NCBI GenBank assembly: GCA_011634665.1
Contig: WAEK01000017.1
Location: forward strand, 690,001-754,000
Source: Mortierella sp. BCC40632
Lineage: Eukaryota > Mortierellomycota > Mortierellomycetes > Mortierellales > Mortierellaceae
Direction: 5' to 3'
DNA: 64,000 nt
Part shown: positions 1 through 11,148 of the stretch, piece after piece
Layout of the letters: the number at the start of each line of letters is the position of its first letter
Position numbering within the stretch: position 1 is the first letter of the stretch
The notes under the pieces: model-generated
What the model was told of the DNA's origin: nothing
What the model saw: only the letters and a program-made list of their open reading frames with translations
Database searches by the model: none
Made by a program: the position numbers and the translations under genes

Positions 1-216
1 ACCCTGGAGAGGAGAGGAGAAGAGAGGAGAAGAGAGAAGAGCATCTCTTTTGTTATTTTACTGTCTATTTTATTTTATTCTATTCTATTTTATTTTATTT
101 TATTGTCTCTTTTTCATTTTCTTTCTCTGATTGCCGGCCTGGGACCAATCAACCGATACACACTCATCATTGTCACCACCACTGCTCTACCCTAAAAGAG
201 CTGAGCGAGATGGAAA

Positions 217-3200
217 ATGGGCTCGGCAATGCACACAGAAAGAAAAGGAAAAAGGCACTTGTCTCAAGACAAAAGAATCCGACTTGAGAGATCCATCCAG
301 AGAGAGATAGCCACGACCCTTTTGTTGTTGTTGTTATTGTTGTTGTTATTGTTGTTGTTATTGTCGTTGATTTTTTTGGGGGGGAGAGGAAGGCCTTTGT
401 TCCACTACAGTTATTCTCTCCTTCTCTTCCTGACAGCCCCAGTTGACATGTGTTCCTGACCAGAGAGATGCCACGTTTCGGGGGTCTTTTTTTTTCCCGC
501 TGCTTGTGATTCATAGGACCGTCGGAGACTGGAAAGACCACCGTCCTCAAGCAACTCAAGCTCCTCTACGGTCGGAAGGGTCTGGATTCAGAGCGACAAA
601 CGTATTGCCGGATTGTCCATCTCAATGCCATGAGGGCCATCCAGACCCTCTGTAACGGCTTGGACGAAGCCGAGATCCCACTCGAGCATATCGAGAACGA
701 AGCCCATCTTGAGACGATTAGTCGACTCGAGTCAACACTGAAGCGGTTCTCGATCACTTCGATAGGATTGTCCAACCCGGCAATCCCACGCAAGATTACT
801 GACGCCAAGGCCGAAACTGATCTGTTTGCCGAGATGGTGCCAGCCATCAAATCCCTTTGGGCAGACGGTGGTATCCAGCAGACGTTCAAGACCTGTACCC
901 ACTTGAACATTCAAGATTCAGCCAAATAGTAAGTAATGGGTCCCCACCCGGCCATCTCCTTGGCTCCCTCCTTCCTCTCCCGAAGGACCGACCCTGAAGG
1001 AAAAAAGAATCAGAGAGAAGAAGCAAATGATCGAAATCGAACAAATAAGAGAACCGCGGGGAAATCACGGCTGAGAGTGAAACGAATGGGCCGGGGCAAT
1101 TAGCAAGGAAGGAGGGGCTGAGGTTGGAATAATTACCAAGAGAAACCCACTCCTATTTTTTTCATCCGCTAACGCATGACTGACCCGCTGTCTCCCCTGT
1201 TAACATCACTGCATAGTTTCCTTGATGATATTGATCGCATTGCTGATCCAGAGTATGTGCCCACGGATGATGATATTCTTCAAGCAAGAGTTCGAACTCT
1301 GGCAGTCTCTGAGCATCTCTTCAATATCGACGGCGTCACTTACCGGTATGGTCCTTCCCTCTTTTCTTCGCATCAGTCGAGTAGCCTAGTCAATGTGCTA
1401 GTACCGAATGAGCTTTGTCGGGTGATTGTATTTGCGAAGATATACTTTGAGAGGGTGTGAAAGATACACTCCCCAAGTTGACTCTTTCCTGGATAGCTTG
1501 ACTGACATTTTAGGCTGTATTCTATTTCTTTGACTCCTCTTTGGCCTCGAATTGCTTAGGATATTTGATGTCGGTGGCCAAAAGTCCTTGCGCAAGTACT
1601 GGGCGTAAGTATTTTACAAGAGACCGAATAGAATGGCTCTCTTTCTCTCTCTTTCTCTCGTTTGGTCTCTCTATTCTCAAAAAACCCCTCAGTCATCAGT
1701 CAGGGCTGGAGTAAAGAATATTGATCCCAGGAAGAAAAGAGACGGGAGCACCACATAAATGACCACAATCAATATGCAGAAGAGTACGGGAATGGTCATT
1801 CTCTCTACAAATGGTACCTGCACCTGATGAGCAAAGCAATCAAAAGAAGAAAGGAAGAAAAAGACAGTGCACAACGCGCAAATCCGAGGCACACAGGAAA
1901 CGGGAAAAAGACAAGAAAGAAAGAAAAAAGGGCAATTGAGGTCAACTCATATTTCAAACATGCAGCGGCGTCTTCTTCCCATGGCGTTCGCCGAGGAGTT
2001 TTGTCTTTCTTTTCAATCCAGGACACAACAGATCTGCACAACCTTGTCATTTCACCCTACCCTACGTGTGACAGAACTTATTTCGCAGGATGGACAGGGC
2101 AAGACTCAATGCCCTGCAAACCTTGTTGTCTCTTTCATTGATGCTTATCCAATCTCCCATCTATCTCTCTCTCTTTTTTTTTTTTTTTTTTTTTTTTTTC
2201 TTTGTTTGTTTTACTCTTATTTTTATTCTTTCATTATCTGGGATCAATTGATTGACTGTTCTACCTAGCCCTTACTTTGACGATGTGAATGCCATCATTT
2301 TTATGGCTGCGCTTTCGGCATACGACCAGCCATGTGAGGATGACCCACGCCTAAACCGACTCCAGGAATGCCTGATATTGTTCAACCAGATTGCAAACCA
2401 CAAGTTGTTTGAGTTGACGTCTATGATTCTGTTCCTCAACAAGATTGACATCTTTCAACGGAAGCTCCTTGCAGGATCGATGGTGAACAAGTACTTTCCA
2501 GAGTACAAAGGCGCCAATGATTATTACTCGACCACGGTCTTTTTCCAGTACCGGTTCATTCAGCAGTGCAAGGATCTTCAGAAGCAAGTCTACACCCATT
2601 TTACACATGCTACGGTAGGTCGAGTTTTTTAATTTTGAACCAGATGTGTTGGGGTTATTATTCGGCTTGGTTTGTGTTTGTTTTCTTTCCATTCTAGTCT
2701 TTTGGACAGGAGGGAGAATTCGCGGTCGCGTGCGTAAATGGAATGATATCATTGAGGATGGGAACCCCAACACCAGAGAGGGGTGGGAGAAGAGGCTATG
2801 ACAACCACCCACAAAAAATAAGAAAAGAAAAGAAAAGAAAAGAGCGCTGGAGTCCGCATTTTTTTTTTTTCAAACCCAACCTGCTGACCTCACACGTGGT
2901 GTGTACTACCATGGAGCGGGGAGTGCGCGTTATATTATTAATGGCTTTCTGTCTGAGAGTATGTCTGAGGTGGAGCTGGGTAGAGGCGGGAGAGATTATT
3001 GTACCTTTAAATGTATCTACCAGGGAATGAGGGTTGGTGAATGGAGAGTGTATAATTAGGTTTACTGACGGCTTTCTTCTCGTTGTCCCTCTACATTTTT
3101 TTTTTTTATTTGATTTTCGCGCCAATTTGCAAATGTCCTTTTTGTACCTCCAGGATACGAACCAGATGCGAGTCATTGTCGTGGCTGTCAACGCCATTGT

Positions 3201-3237
3201 CCAGCGCTTGAATCTCCGCAGCTCTGGACTCTTGTAG
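217..3237 (+). CDS. Divergent heterotrimeric G-protein alpha subunit
   Basis: This is a guanine-nucleotide-binding alpha subunit that would couple membrane receptors to intracellular signalling. Supported exons are 517-928, 1217-1345, 1560-1604, 2269-2614 and 3154-3237 (stop TAG), all phase-consistent. A first exon starting at the ATG at 217 (MGSAMHTERK...) looks like a G-alpha N-terminus with myristoylatable Gly2. Nucleotide-binding motifs are present but altered: P-loop GPSETGKT (usually GAGESGKS), switch I ARVRT with the ADP-ribosylatable Arg kept, switch II DVGGQ, NKID, and THAT in place of TCAT. The C-terminus is LRSSGLL, lacking the pertussis-toxin Cys. Cys3, the usual palmitoylation site, is Ser. 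Exon 1 runs into a TTG/TTA repeat and no in-frame GT donor joins it to the phase-1 acceptor at 517, so the exon 1-2 junction is unresolved. It may be functional with an assembly slip in the repeat, or decaying. The G-alpha identity is certain; the N-terminus is not. Confidence 0.85.
321..369 (+). repeat. TTG/TTA trinucleotide microsatellite
   Basis: The tract is built from TTGTTGTTGTTA units and reads as poly-leucine in the frame of the putative first G-alpha exon. It lies exactly where the conserved intron before the P-loop should begin, and no canonical in-frame donor can be placed in it. Confidence 0.8.
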
Positions 3238-4972
3238 AACTGGAGCAGGGAAGAAATCAAGAGACTTTTGGATAGGTGACACGACAAACACATTAAAGGC
3301 ATACTGAGGATGAACAAAGGCCTCAGGAACCTTGGAGAAGCGATGGGTGTTTCTTTTCTTTCTTTTTTTTGTTTGCTCTTTTTTTCTGCGCAATTGTTGA
3401 TAACTTTGGAATGTTTGGACAAGCAAACTCAGGAGTAGCAAACAGGGCTGCAGGTTTGCTGTTTGAGGGTCCAAAGGAAAAATCAAGCCCCAAAAATTCC
3501 GAGCAACTTGACCCTCTCCACAGACATTGTTATTCAATCCTCAATGCCAAGATTCTCTCTCTCTCTTCTTTCTTTCTTTTTTTTTTTTTTTTTTTTCTCT
3601 TTTTTTTTACTATTATCATTGCTGCTCCTCATACAGACACACATGCGACTCTTTGTGATCAACACCTACTCATAAGTCCGAACTAGAGTATTTTCTGTAC
3701 TATACCCGTTCTCTTTCATTCTTTTTTTCTTTCTTTCTTTCTTTTTCTTCATACTCTTCATACTCTTCATATTTGCTTCATATTTTCTCTCTCTCTCTCT
3801 CTTTCTCTCTCTGTCCTTTCCGTTCATAAGCACCAAATGGGTCTTCTACCAAACAACTACCAAAACAGAGCATTGAATCATAGATAGCTTTTGTGCTGTA
3901 ATATCCCTTCTCGCCGACAACAATGACTCTTCTCACAACTCTTTTCTACATAAAAAGAAAAAAGAAAAGAAAGAAAATAAAGCACCTCTTTCTCGAATTT
4001 GGATACCACAGAGTTTTTTTAATGCTTACATTGACCAGTAGAGAGATAGATGGCGCGAAAAGCACAGAGAGCAACCAATGGCTGTAAAATGCAAAAGCTG
4101 GGCTTGCTTCCTTGCTGCAGCCACGGATCTTGCAATGGATCAGCTGTGCATACAGTCGGCTATCGCAACAGAGATACTTGAGAAACTTCTTCGCGATAGG
4201 AGGACTGGGGAAGACCGGGGAGTTTCCAGCTCTTCTTGAGGTCTCTGTTCAAGTATTATCGCCAAGTTATCCTGTTGAGGTAGGTTTGGTGAATCAAAGA
4301 CTCTTTAAGCAACTGTCTCCATACATTTGACTTGTAAACTAACATCTTGCTTTGGTAGCAGATAGCAGATTTGATTGGAATGGTTCCAAGTGACATAGGG
4401 CAATATATCTACAGAGGTCGGGACAACAAATAACTCCCTACACGTTCCAAGGAAGCATTCCTCGGGTCTTTTTTGTTAGCCTAATGTAAACCCCCTGAAC
4501 GATCTAGATCGGCGAACCGAAGGGATTGCTCCCAAGGAGATATTTGCGAGCCTGAAAAAGTCCTAAGCATTTTTTTTTTTAGCGCGTTTGGGTCTCCTGA
4601 CAAGGTCCTGTTACTTTTCCAAAGAGAAATTCTAGTCTACCAACATTTGCGATAATATCAGATCTATTTGGGTAAATGCCCTAACATTTCTGAGTTGTGC
4701 ATTTAGTGTTGGTATTCTCGAATCATATACAAGCGAGACTCTATGGCCCTAATTTCTTTTCCTAGGATTATTGGTGCGACTTAGGAAGCTATAAATGTTT
4801 CTTCTGAGATCCGGCCTTCCTCGCTAATAGATATGAGCTCAATCCCACTTAGATACAAGACAGTAATCGAGTCAGAGTTGAAGAGATGAATTTCATTTAA
4901 ACGGTATGCAGCAACTTGCAGCGTTGCAAGTATGAGTCTTATCCTTCAATGCTTCAAAGGTTATTCTGCTGG

Positions 4973-5572
4973 TCATTCATCCGGACTCATTATCGAATGA
5001 CATCCCGGTTTGAAGTTGACAACATGAAATATGTAATTTTCGAAACTTGACTCGATAACATAAGTGGCTTCTACCTTCTCGAATATTCGAGAAGAAGCCC
5101 TAATGGCAGTTGCATAGTGCTCAAGGGAGCACATACCATGAAGATCCTCCATGACCACCGCTGCAACGGTTGACTTGATAAAAGCCAGCTAAAGCTTCAG
5201 CCTCCTCGCCAATCAGTCCAAGACGAGACATCATATAGACCGTTTTTTGGTACAAGACCCAAGGAGCATCTGACTGCAACAGGAGATCTCGATATTACCA
5301 ACACATTGACACCAGCAAGGCTCAACAGCCGAACATGGTAGAAATTGAACATGACTCTTCTTCACGACATCATTTGGGGTTTCGTCGAAGTAGTACAAAC
5401 GACTGCTTGAGGAGCTCAAAATGGAGCGCGCCCCACGCGAACTAAACGTGAGAGAGTTAAGGATGTTCAAACGCCTACAACTGATGCCTTCAGGTCTGTG
5501 CATTCCAAAATAGAGCGATCTATTACCCAACGCGACATCCTGTGATAGCGATGGTCTTCCTGCAAATGTCAC
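4973..5572 (-). pseudogene. Decayed protein-coding fossil, family not recognised
   Basis: Protein-like sequence continues across frames on the minus strand but is broken. Around 5240 the reading passes into another frame at a run of A, giving a stretch that contains MMSRLGLIGEEAEALAGFYQ. Near 5180 it shifts again to VVMEDLHGMCSLEHYATAIR and ends in MSPDE. In-frame stops also interrupt the upstream part. Adjacent segments that look coding but lie in different frames are typical of a pseudogene fragment rather than an intron-containing gene, because no splice sites fit at the breaks. I do not recognise the family; a lineage-specific expanded family is possible. Confidence 0.45.
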
Positions 5573-6452
5573 GAGTTACAAGACAGGGCAGGCATAGAGA
5601 TGACTCGCATAGGCGATCTTTTTTTTTGCTTTCTTTTGTGCGATAGCGAATGTCAGAAGTGTATGACGTGAGAGATCTAATAGTGGGATGAGAATGGCGT
5701 AAACAATAATAACAAGAGGAGGAAGGAAGACATGGGTGGAGATGGTGATTGAAAAGAAAAGAAAAGAAAAGACTGTTCTAGCTTAACCAAAGACCACCCG
5801 ACTTTGTTCTCAAGAATGGCATACGCCCTGTGTATCTCCTGGCTGTATCACTAATGCGGTTTTTTTTTTTTTTTTTTTTTTTTACTGACGCAGCAATCGA
5901 GAGAGAACCCAGCCTTGATTTCGAATACTAATGCCGTGAATGGTAACTTGTAACTACCAAAAAAAATTCATGCCATGCGCCTGTACCCTTTTCCCCTTTA
6001 CCAGACCACTAACTAAAAAAAAAAAAAAAAAAAAAAAAAATCTCCATTCCCACATGTGTCGTCCCACTGGAATCACTTTTTTCTCTCTAGTGGGCCATCT
6101 CATAGTGGAGCTGGCCCCTTGCTCGGTCGGATACAGCCCTGTCGCCAGGAGTCTCCCTATCCTCTAGCTCTTTTTTTTAAATAAAAAAAAAAAAGCCGCA
6201 ATGTCTTTTGGATTCTGGATGGCCGGAGGCTTTTGGCTGTAGGGTAATAAGTGGGGACGCCGAGACCAGGCGTGTGGATGGAGGTACGTTTTGGAGAGGG
6301 TTGGCAGGGTTGGGCTTAGGGTGGGCTGTTCGGAAGGGAAACAAAAACTAAGTGTGAACGCCGGTCCTCACGCGAGCAAGGGAGAGAGCATTGGGCAAGA
6401 GGTTGCACAATGGTAAGTAAGATGACTGGGTGGTTTGTCCTGCCTTGGACTT

Positions 6453-6458
<6 letters not shown>

Positions 6459-6514
<56 letters not shown>
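6459..6514. repeat. (GA)n microsatellite
   Basis: A nearly perfect GA dinucleotide run lies about 270 bp upstream of the Nudix hydrolase start codon. Purine/pyrimidine dinucleotide tracts near start codons recur throughout the window. Confidence 0.9.
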
Positions 6515-6518
<4 letters not shown>

Positions 6519-6779
6519 AAGAGAGCGACAGAGAGAGTGGGAACAACAAAAAACCGCTCAACCTTCTACTATTAATACTACACAGTGAGCGCCATTTCAC
6601 ATCGCTTCATCTTTTATCTTTTTGCATCCCCACTCGGACAGACAGGACTCCTTCATCACTCCACAGGAAGACCACAGGATAGCATCTCTCCCACTCTCAC
6701 TCTCGCTTTCATTCTCTCTGCACCGCACATAAGCGCGTAATCACCCCTACAGAAACTACACAGCCCACAACCGCACAAA

Positions 6780-7174
6780 ATGTTCGCACGCGAAGGACGA
6801 CAGAATCAGCTCTACGAGAACGGATCCCGTCTGGTATAGCCTTTTTTTTAGCATTCATGATGGCATCACATCCGGGAAATGTCCTTGGATTCGAGATCAG
6901 CTCACCATTCCCAGGCAAACTAATGTTCTTCTCTCCATCCTTTTCTCTTTCTATTCTCTTTCTCTCGGCTATCGTTAGGTCTCTGGTTGCGTTCCCATCG
7001 ACAAACAGGGACGCCGGATTCTGCTTGTTGCCAGCAGAAAAAATGACGGCGATTGGGTTCTCCCCAAGGGCGGCTGGGAAAACGATGAGTCTCAAGAAGA
7101 GGCTGCTGCTCGCGAGACCTGGGAAGAAGGTCAGTCTTTCCACTCGCTCTATCCTAGAGACTCTCTCTCTCTCC

Positions 7175-7227
<53 letters not shown>

Positions 7228-7753
7228 CTTTATCTTCTTTGATCGATATCACCTTGATTCTCTATGCGTCTTGTTTTGCGCTCAAAGCTGACACCTGGAC
7301 TCTTGCTCTGTTTTTTTTTTTTTTCGTCTCCTTTCTCTTCTTTTTTCTTAGCTGGAGCTATTGGTAGAATCGTCGCAAATCTAGGAGAATATGAACACAA
7401 AATCAACAAGCGTACAGGACACCCAGAGACCATCTTTTACTTTTACGAGATGGAGGTCGACAGGATAGAAGAGCGGTGGCCAGAGATGAAGAAGCGTGAG
7501 CGTCGCTGGGTAAGTCGAAAGCTTTTTTTTTTTTTTTTTTTTTTGGTCTCCATGGAACGCAAATGGCTCATATCACGTTGGGGCTGGACATCGAGATTGT
7601 GATCGGTGACAGACATGAACTAATACTGGACCGTTTCATTTCTGGACTCTTGTATCTTTGAATCTTCTCTAGTTCTCATTCGAGGAGGCGAGGAGAGCCG
7701 TTTCGAAGAAGGCTATGCGACATGCCATTGAGCGATGCTCACTTGCACAGTGA
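6780..7753 (+). CDS. Nudix hydrolase, diphosphoinositol polyphosphate phosphohydrolase-like
   Basis: Four exons (6780-6833, 6979-7129, 7352-7509, 7673-7753) encode 147 aa. The protein starts [21 protein letters not shown] and has LPKGGWE leading into a complete Nudix box (G-x5-E-x7-RETWEE-x-G), which spans the exon 2/exon 3 junction. Size and layout match the DIPP/Aps1 family. Those enzymes remove beta-phosphates from inositol pyrophosphates such as IP7 and IP8 and also cleave diadenosine polyphosphates, so a role in phosphate and energy signalling is inferred. Intron 2 contains a CT microsatellite and a T run and intron 3 a T run. The start codon is the first ATG and follows a CT-containing leader. 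The neighbouring regions give no functional context. The family call is firm; substrate preference among Nudix enzymes is inferred. Confidence 0.88.
7161..7218. repeat. (CT)n microsatellite within Nudix intron 2
   Basis: An intronic CT run interrupted by two CCCT units. It lies well upstream of the acceptor at 7350-7351, so it does not serve directly as its polypyrimidine tract. Confidence 0.85.
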
Positions 7754-9230
7754 AATGGGGCCTCGGGACCTAATCGACAATCACTGTGAAGGACAGAAAG
7801 AGAAAGGAGAAGATTAGGTCAAGGGACAGAGACAGGATAAATGGCAAAAAAAAAAAAAAAAAAAAAAAAAGAAAAAAATGAAAGAAAGAAAGAATAAAAA
7901 AAACCCCTAGGGAGTCACTCCTCTACCTTTTTATCTTCTATAAACTCTTCTCACTGTATCACCAAAAAGCTTTTGAAAAAAAAAAGGGACATTACTACTC
8001 TGCTACTTTAAAAAAAAAAAAAAAAAAAAAAAAGAGGTGACCACAGCCTTGTTATTTCTAGCTTTGTACCGACAGCGATGACATCTTTGGCTGCGTCGGG
8101 CCCCTTCCCTATTAGCTTACGCCCTGCAAAAGTGTTGCCTTATCTAATGTTGAACATAAAGGAAGCAAAGAGGGACATACAAAAAGACCGCACAATCTCA
8201 GTCCACTTTTAGTCCTCACTGTCGGTCAAAGAGTCAAACCTCCTACGTCAGAGGAAGGGAGGAAGAGAGGGAGGAACACAAAAGCCCATTCAAGAATAGT
8301 TGAGATTCAGACTCTACCCTTTGATTTTACATCGAGACACACACATACACGATACAAGGCCGAACATCCATGTTAATTTTCCCTTGGTAGTCTAGGCATG
8401 TAGATGCTAGAGCCTTTTCTATCCCATTTTGACAAAAAAATAAAATAAATAAAAAATACAAAATAACAGGCTCCTTGGATGGATTTGAGAAAGGAGTCTC
8501 TCTACCAGCATCTTTTTTTTCTCTTCTATTTTCTTGCCACCATTCTGTTCTCGCGAATCTTTGTGAAGTACAGAGAATGTACCTGTGCCTCTCCTGAGAG
8601 TTCACTGATGTGCCTTGTTTGTTGTACTTTTACACTTACCTATGTTGTTTCTGGGTCGTTCCCTTTTTCTTTTTTCTTTTTTCTTTTTTCTTTTCTTTTC
8701 TTTCTATTTTTTTCAGAAGAAGAAGAAGAAGAAAGGAGGCAAACGCCAAACTTTCAGGACATGGGTAGATGTGCACCGACGAATAAAACCTTTGCAAGAT
8801 GGCACCACGAAGTTTCAACTTGGAACAGTCATCTGGGGCGAGGGTCTCATTGCTACTATCAACAACACCGTACATGTAAATCCCCGAGTCTGTCTCATTT
8901 CAAACCATTGGACGCGAGTAAAGGAAGGGAACCTAGAGTACAATGATCTTCTCTACCAGTATTCATTTGAGGGAAAAAAAATGAATAATATCCAATTGTC
9001 ATACAGCACAATGTTTACTATCCCCTATACTCGGCTGCCATTGAGGTTTTATTCGTTGCACATGCTCTGCAAAGGACATACACGGAAACTTTTTCACAAC
9101 GCTGTAGAACCCTACCCCTTCTCTTCCCTCAAAAAAGATACAGTTTGAGTAGATAGAAATATATCGGTAGGTACCACGCGAGGCTCATATAGCGGTGAAG
9201 AATAGTGTGGCGAATAGATTGCTTCCCAGG
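7754..9230. other. Intergenic, homopolymer-rich
   Basis: This is the 3' flank of the Nudix gene, with poly(A) runs near 7845 and 8010. ORFs at 8327-9148 are low-complexity or T-run derived and match nothing recognised. No RNA gene was seen. Confidence 0.6.
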
Positions 9231-9392
9231 CAGTGTTTCTCAACGAACAGAACGAGACGTGATTGCGTCAAATTTGATCATTTAAGTCCCTGTAAGAGGT
9301 CTTAACGAACGAAGGATGTGTCTAACTCTGCCGTGAGCTTACCAAAGTACCACCGAGTTAGTACGGAGATTTTACACAGGGATAACACGAGA

Positions 9393-9426
<34 letters not shown>

Positions 9427-9624
9427 CCACAGAGTTAGAACGTGTATAACCTTTTGGGCCTCACAGGCCCTAACCTGGGGCCCCAAGTCCCAAAATTTTC
9501 CAGGCCCACACAAAGCAGCTTCCTCTATCGATTGAGACCAAAAAAACTAGATGGCTAATATCTGGAATCAATTGTATACCCCATACTGCAGTTAGACACA
9601 TCCCGTTCTCGTTGAGAAACACTG
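9231..9624. mobile_element. hAT-like MITE, non-autonomous, 394 bp
   Basis: The element begins CAGTGTTTCTCAACGA and ends with its exact inverse, a 16-bp perfect terminal inverted repeat. Degenerate similarity continues inward (GAACGAGACGTG versus GAACGGGATGTG). The termini fit the hAT-superfamily CAGNG consensus. The flanking 8-bp sequences TTCCCAGG (9223-9230) and TTCCCGAG (9625-9632) are an imperfect 8-bp target-site duplication, the length expected for hAT. There is no transposase ORF inside. The interior carries a T/A-run palindrome (about 9392-9426) and further GTCTAACT-type subterminal motifs near 9320. I call it a miniature inverted-repeat element mobilised by a hAT transposase encoded elsewhere; that source is inference. 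Confidence 0.8.
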
Positions 9625-9790
9625 TTCCCGAGCTACATCGTGTAGAAAAATGTTAGTTCCCAGTGAAATTGAACACAACCTTCGCCAAAAAGGAACTTGA
9701 ACTTGTCCGTCCTCTACACCAATGCAAGGGCGCCAGAGCTCAGGATCTCAAAAAGGAAATGCTTCCTGGAGAACCAGGAAGCAAAAGATG

Positions 9791-9863
9791 TGCCCGAACC
9801 CGGATTTGAACCAGGGACCTCTTGTTTACAAGACAAACGCGATAACCCCTACGCTATTCGGGC
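9791..9863 (-). tRNA. tRNA-Thr (anticodon UGU)
   Basis: This is a 73-nt cloverleaf without an intron. The acceptor stem GCCCGAA/TTCGGGC is perfect with discriminator A. The D arm has one mismatch. The anticodon stem TTTGT/ACAAG encloses loop CTTGTAA, giving anticodon TGT. The T arm CCTGG-TTCAAAT-CCGGG contains one wobble pair. It decodes ACA threonine codons. The gene sits between the hAT-like MITE and a family of short repeats. Confidence 0.93.
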
Positions 9864-9980
9864 AACCAGATCCTATTTGATTGGTGAAAGCGGATTCACT
9901 TTCGAGTTTATATACTTGATATTGAAAATAGCAGTCACGGCGAAAGGCCACGAGGCCCAAAGGATTCACCACCTTTTCTT

Positions 9981-10040
9981 AGTTTTGCCTACGCGGCTAT
10001 TCCAGCGGAAACAGATTGTTATATTTATATAAAAAAAACA
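9981..10040 (+). repeat. Short interspersed repeat, copy A
   Basis: Begins AGTTTTGCCTACGCGGCTAT, continues with TCCAGCGGAAACAGATTGTTAT and ends in an A-rich tail. Copies B and C share the same core: CCTAC, then a TA-rich hexamer, then GAAACA or GAGACA, then a GTTAT/TTATT segment, then an A-rich tail. Confidence 0.6.
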
Positions 10041-10060
10041 CTCTGGGGTGGCCTTAGATG

Positions 10061-10124
10061 AGTTCTTTACCTACGTAGTTATCTTAAGAGAGACAGACTG
10101 TTATATATTATATATAAAATAACC
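10061..10124 (+). repeat. Short interspersed repeat, copy B
   Basis: Begins AGTTCTTTACCTACGTAGTT, then AGAGACAGACTGTTATAT and an AT-rich tail. It lies about 80 bp downstream of copy A in the same orientation and is the most diverged copy. Confidence 0.5.
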
Positions 10125-10856
10125 GGCTGATACCTCTTTGTTTAGCAGGACTCCTTACTTTGTTTTGACCAAGGAGGAGGGATCTTTTGGTTGGATATGG
10201 TCCACCCCTGGCTATGGCCTATTTCTAGACATGCCAAGGGGGTACTCTCCTCCAGCTCTGCATACAAGTCCCAAGCCGTCCGATATCAGGCGCGCTGGCG
10301 TTGGTGTCGCGGATTTGTCTGATTTGGAGCCGTTTTCGCAACTCATGGACTCTTCGGACTCTTTGTCCTAATTGTAAATCTTGTCCTTGACTTGCCCCTT
10401 CTGCAGGCGCTTTTCGTACCTTGGGGGGTATTCTTCTTTCTTTTCTATGCATTGTATCTTTAGTAGCTATATCGATTCTGGGTCGTCATCCATAGTTTCT
10501 TTTTTTTTTCTCTCTCTCTCTTTTTTCCATTTGTTTGGTAAATAGTCATGACTCATGAGAACTAGTTGACCGCGTCTACAGATCATAGGACAGGCGTATG
10601 CCGACCCTAATGGTGCCTGAGAGAAAAAGAAAAATAAAAAAAAAAAAAAAAAAAAAATAGTTCAGCAGGACGGAGGCACCTGAAGGAAGGTAATGGAAAT
10701 GACGGAGAGGATACCTTTCCGGCAATAGTTTTTTCGCGTCTCGAGAGAAAGACGACAATTGTCCCGCAGGGGCCTGTCGGGTACGTAATCTGTAAAACTT
10801 TAACGAAGGATTGCCGCAGTTTTTGTGGTAGTTAGAGGCTAGATTGGCTTGTCTCT
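10125..10856. other. Intergenic, no gene recognised
   Basis: The ORFs at 10138-10371 (+) and 10225-10452 (-) overlap each other on opposite strands and match no family I know. A T/CT run occurs near 10500 and an A run near 10635. Confidence 0.5.
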
Positions 10857-10922
10857 AGTTCTAGCCTACATAGCTATTCCAGTGGAAACATGTTATTGTT
10901 AGAAACAAGAAAAAAAAAAAAA
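10857..10922 (+). repeat. Short interspersed repeat, copy C
   Basis: Begins AGTTCTAGCCTACATAGCTA, then TTCCAGTGGAAACATGTTATTG and an A-run tail. It closely matches copy A over its first ~35 bp. Confidence 0.6.
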
Positions 10923-11112
10923 GCAGGAAAATGGTACTGCAGTCGCTCATACTAAAATGGATGGTGGCGATGGAGTTACCTAGACTTTGTTTATGTTGAG
11001 TCATTTGCAACGCAAGAGGCCATACTATATGTACCAAGTGACATGTTGGTTTGGTTAAAAAAAACCCTGTAAAACACTAAACTCTCATGCCCACATAGGG
11101 TCCATGTACACA

Positions 11113-11148
<36 letters not shown>

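Larger units (their letters stand above)
3238..6779. other. Intergenic, gene-poor
   Basis: About 3.5 kb without a recognisable intact gene. It holds the 3' flank of the first G-alpha gene with T-rich and CT-rich runs (3560-3610, 3720-3810), a decayed coding fossil on the minus strand (4973-5572), homopolymer runs near 5860 (T) and 6015 (A), and a GA microsatellite at 6459-6514 close to the Nudix promoter. The remaining short ORFs have no recognisable similarity. Confidence 0.6.

Noticed and set aside
8615..9148. 177-codon plus-strand ORF
   Set aside because: Its N-terminal part is a translated T run and the rest has no known motif or coding-like codon pattern.
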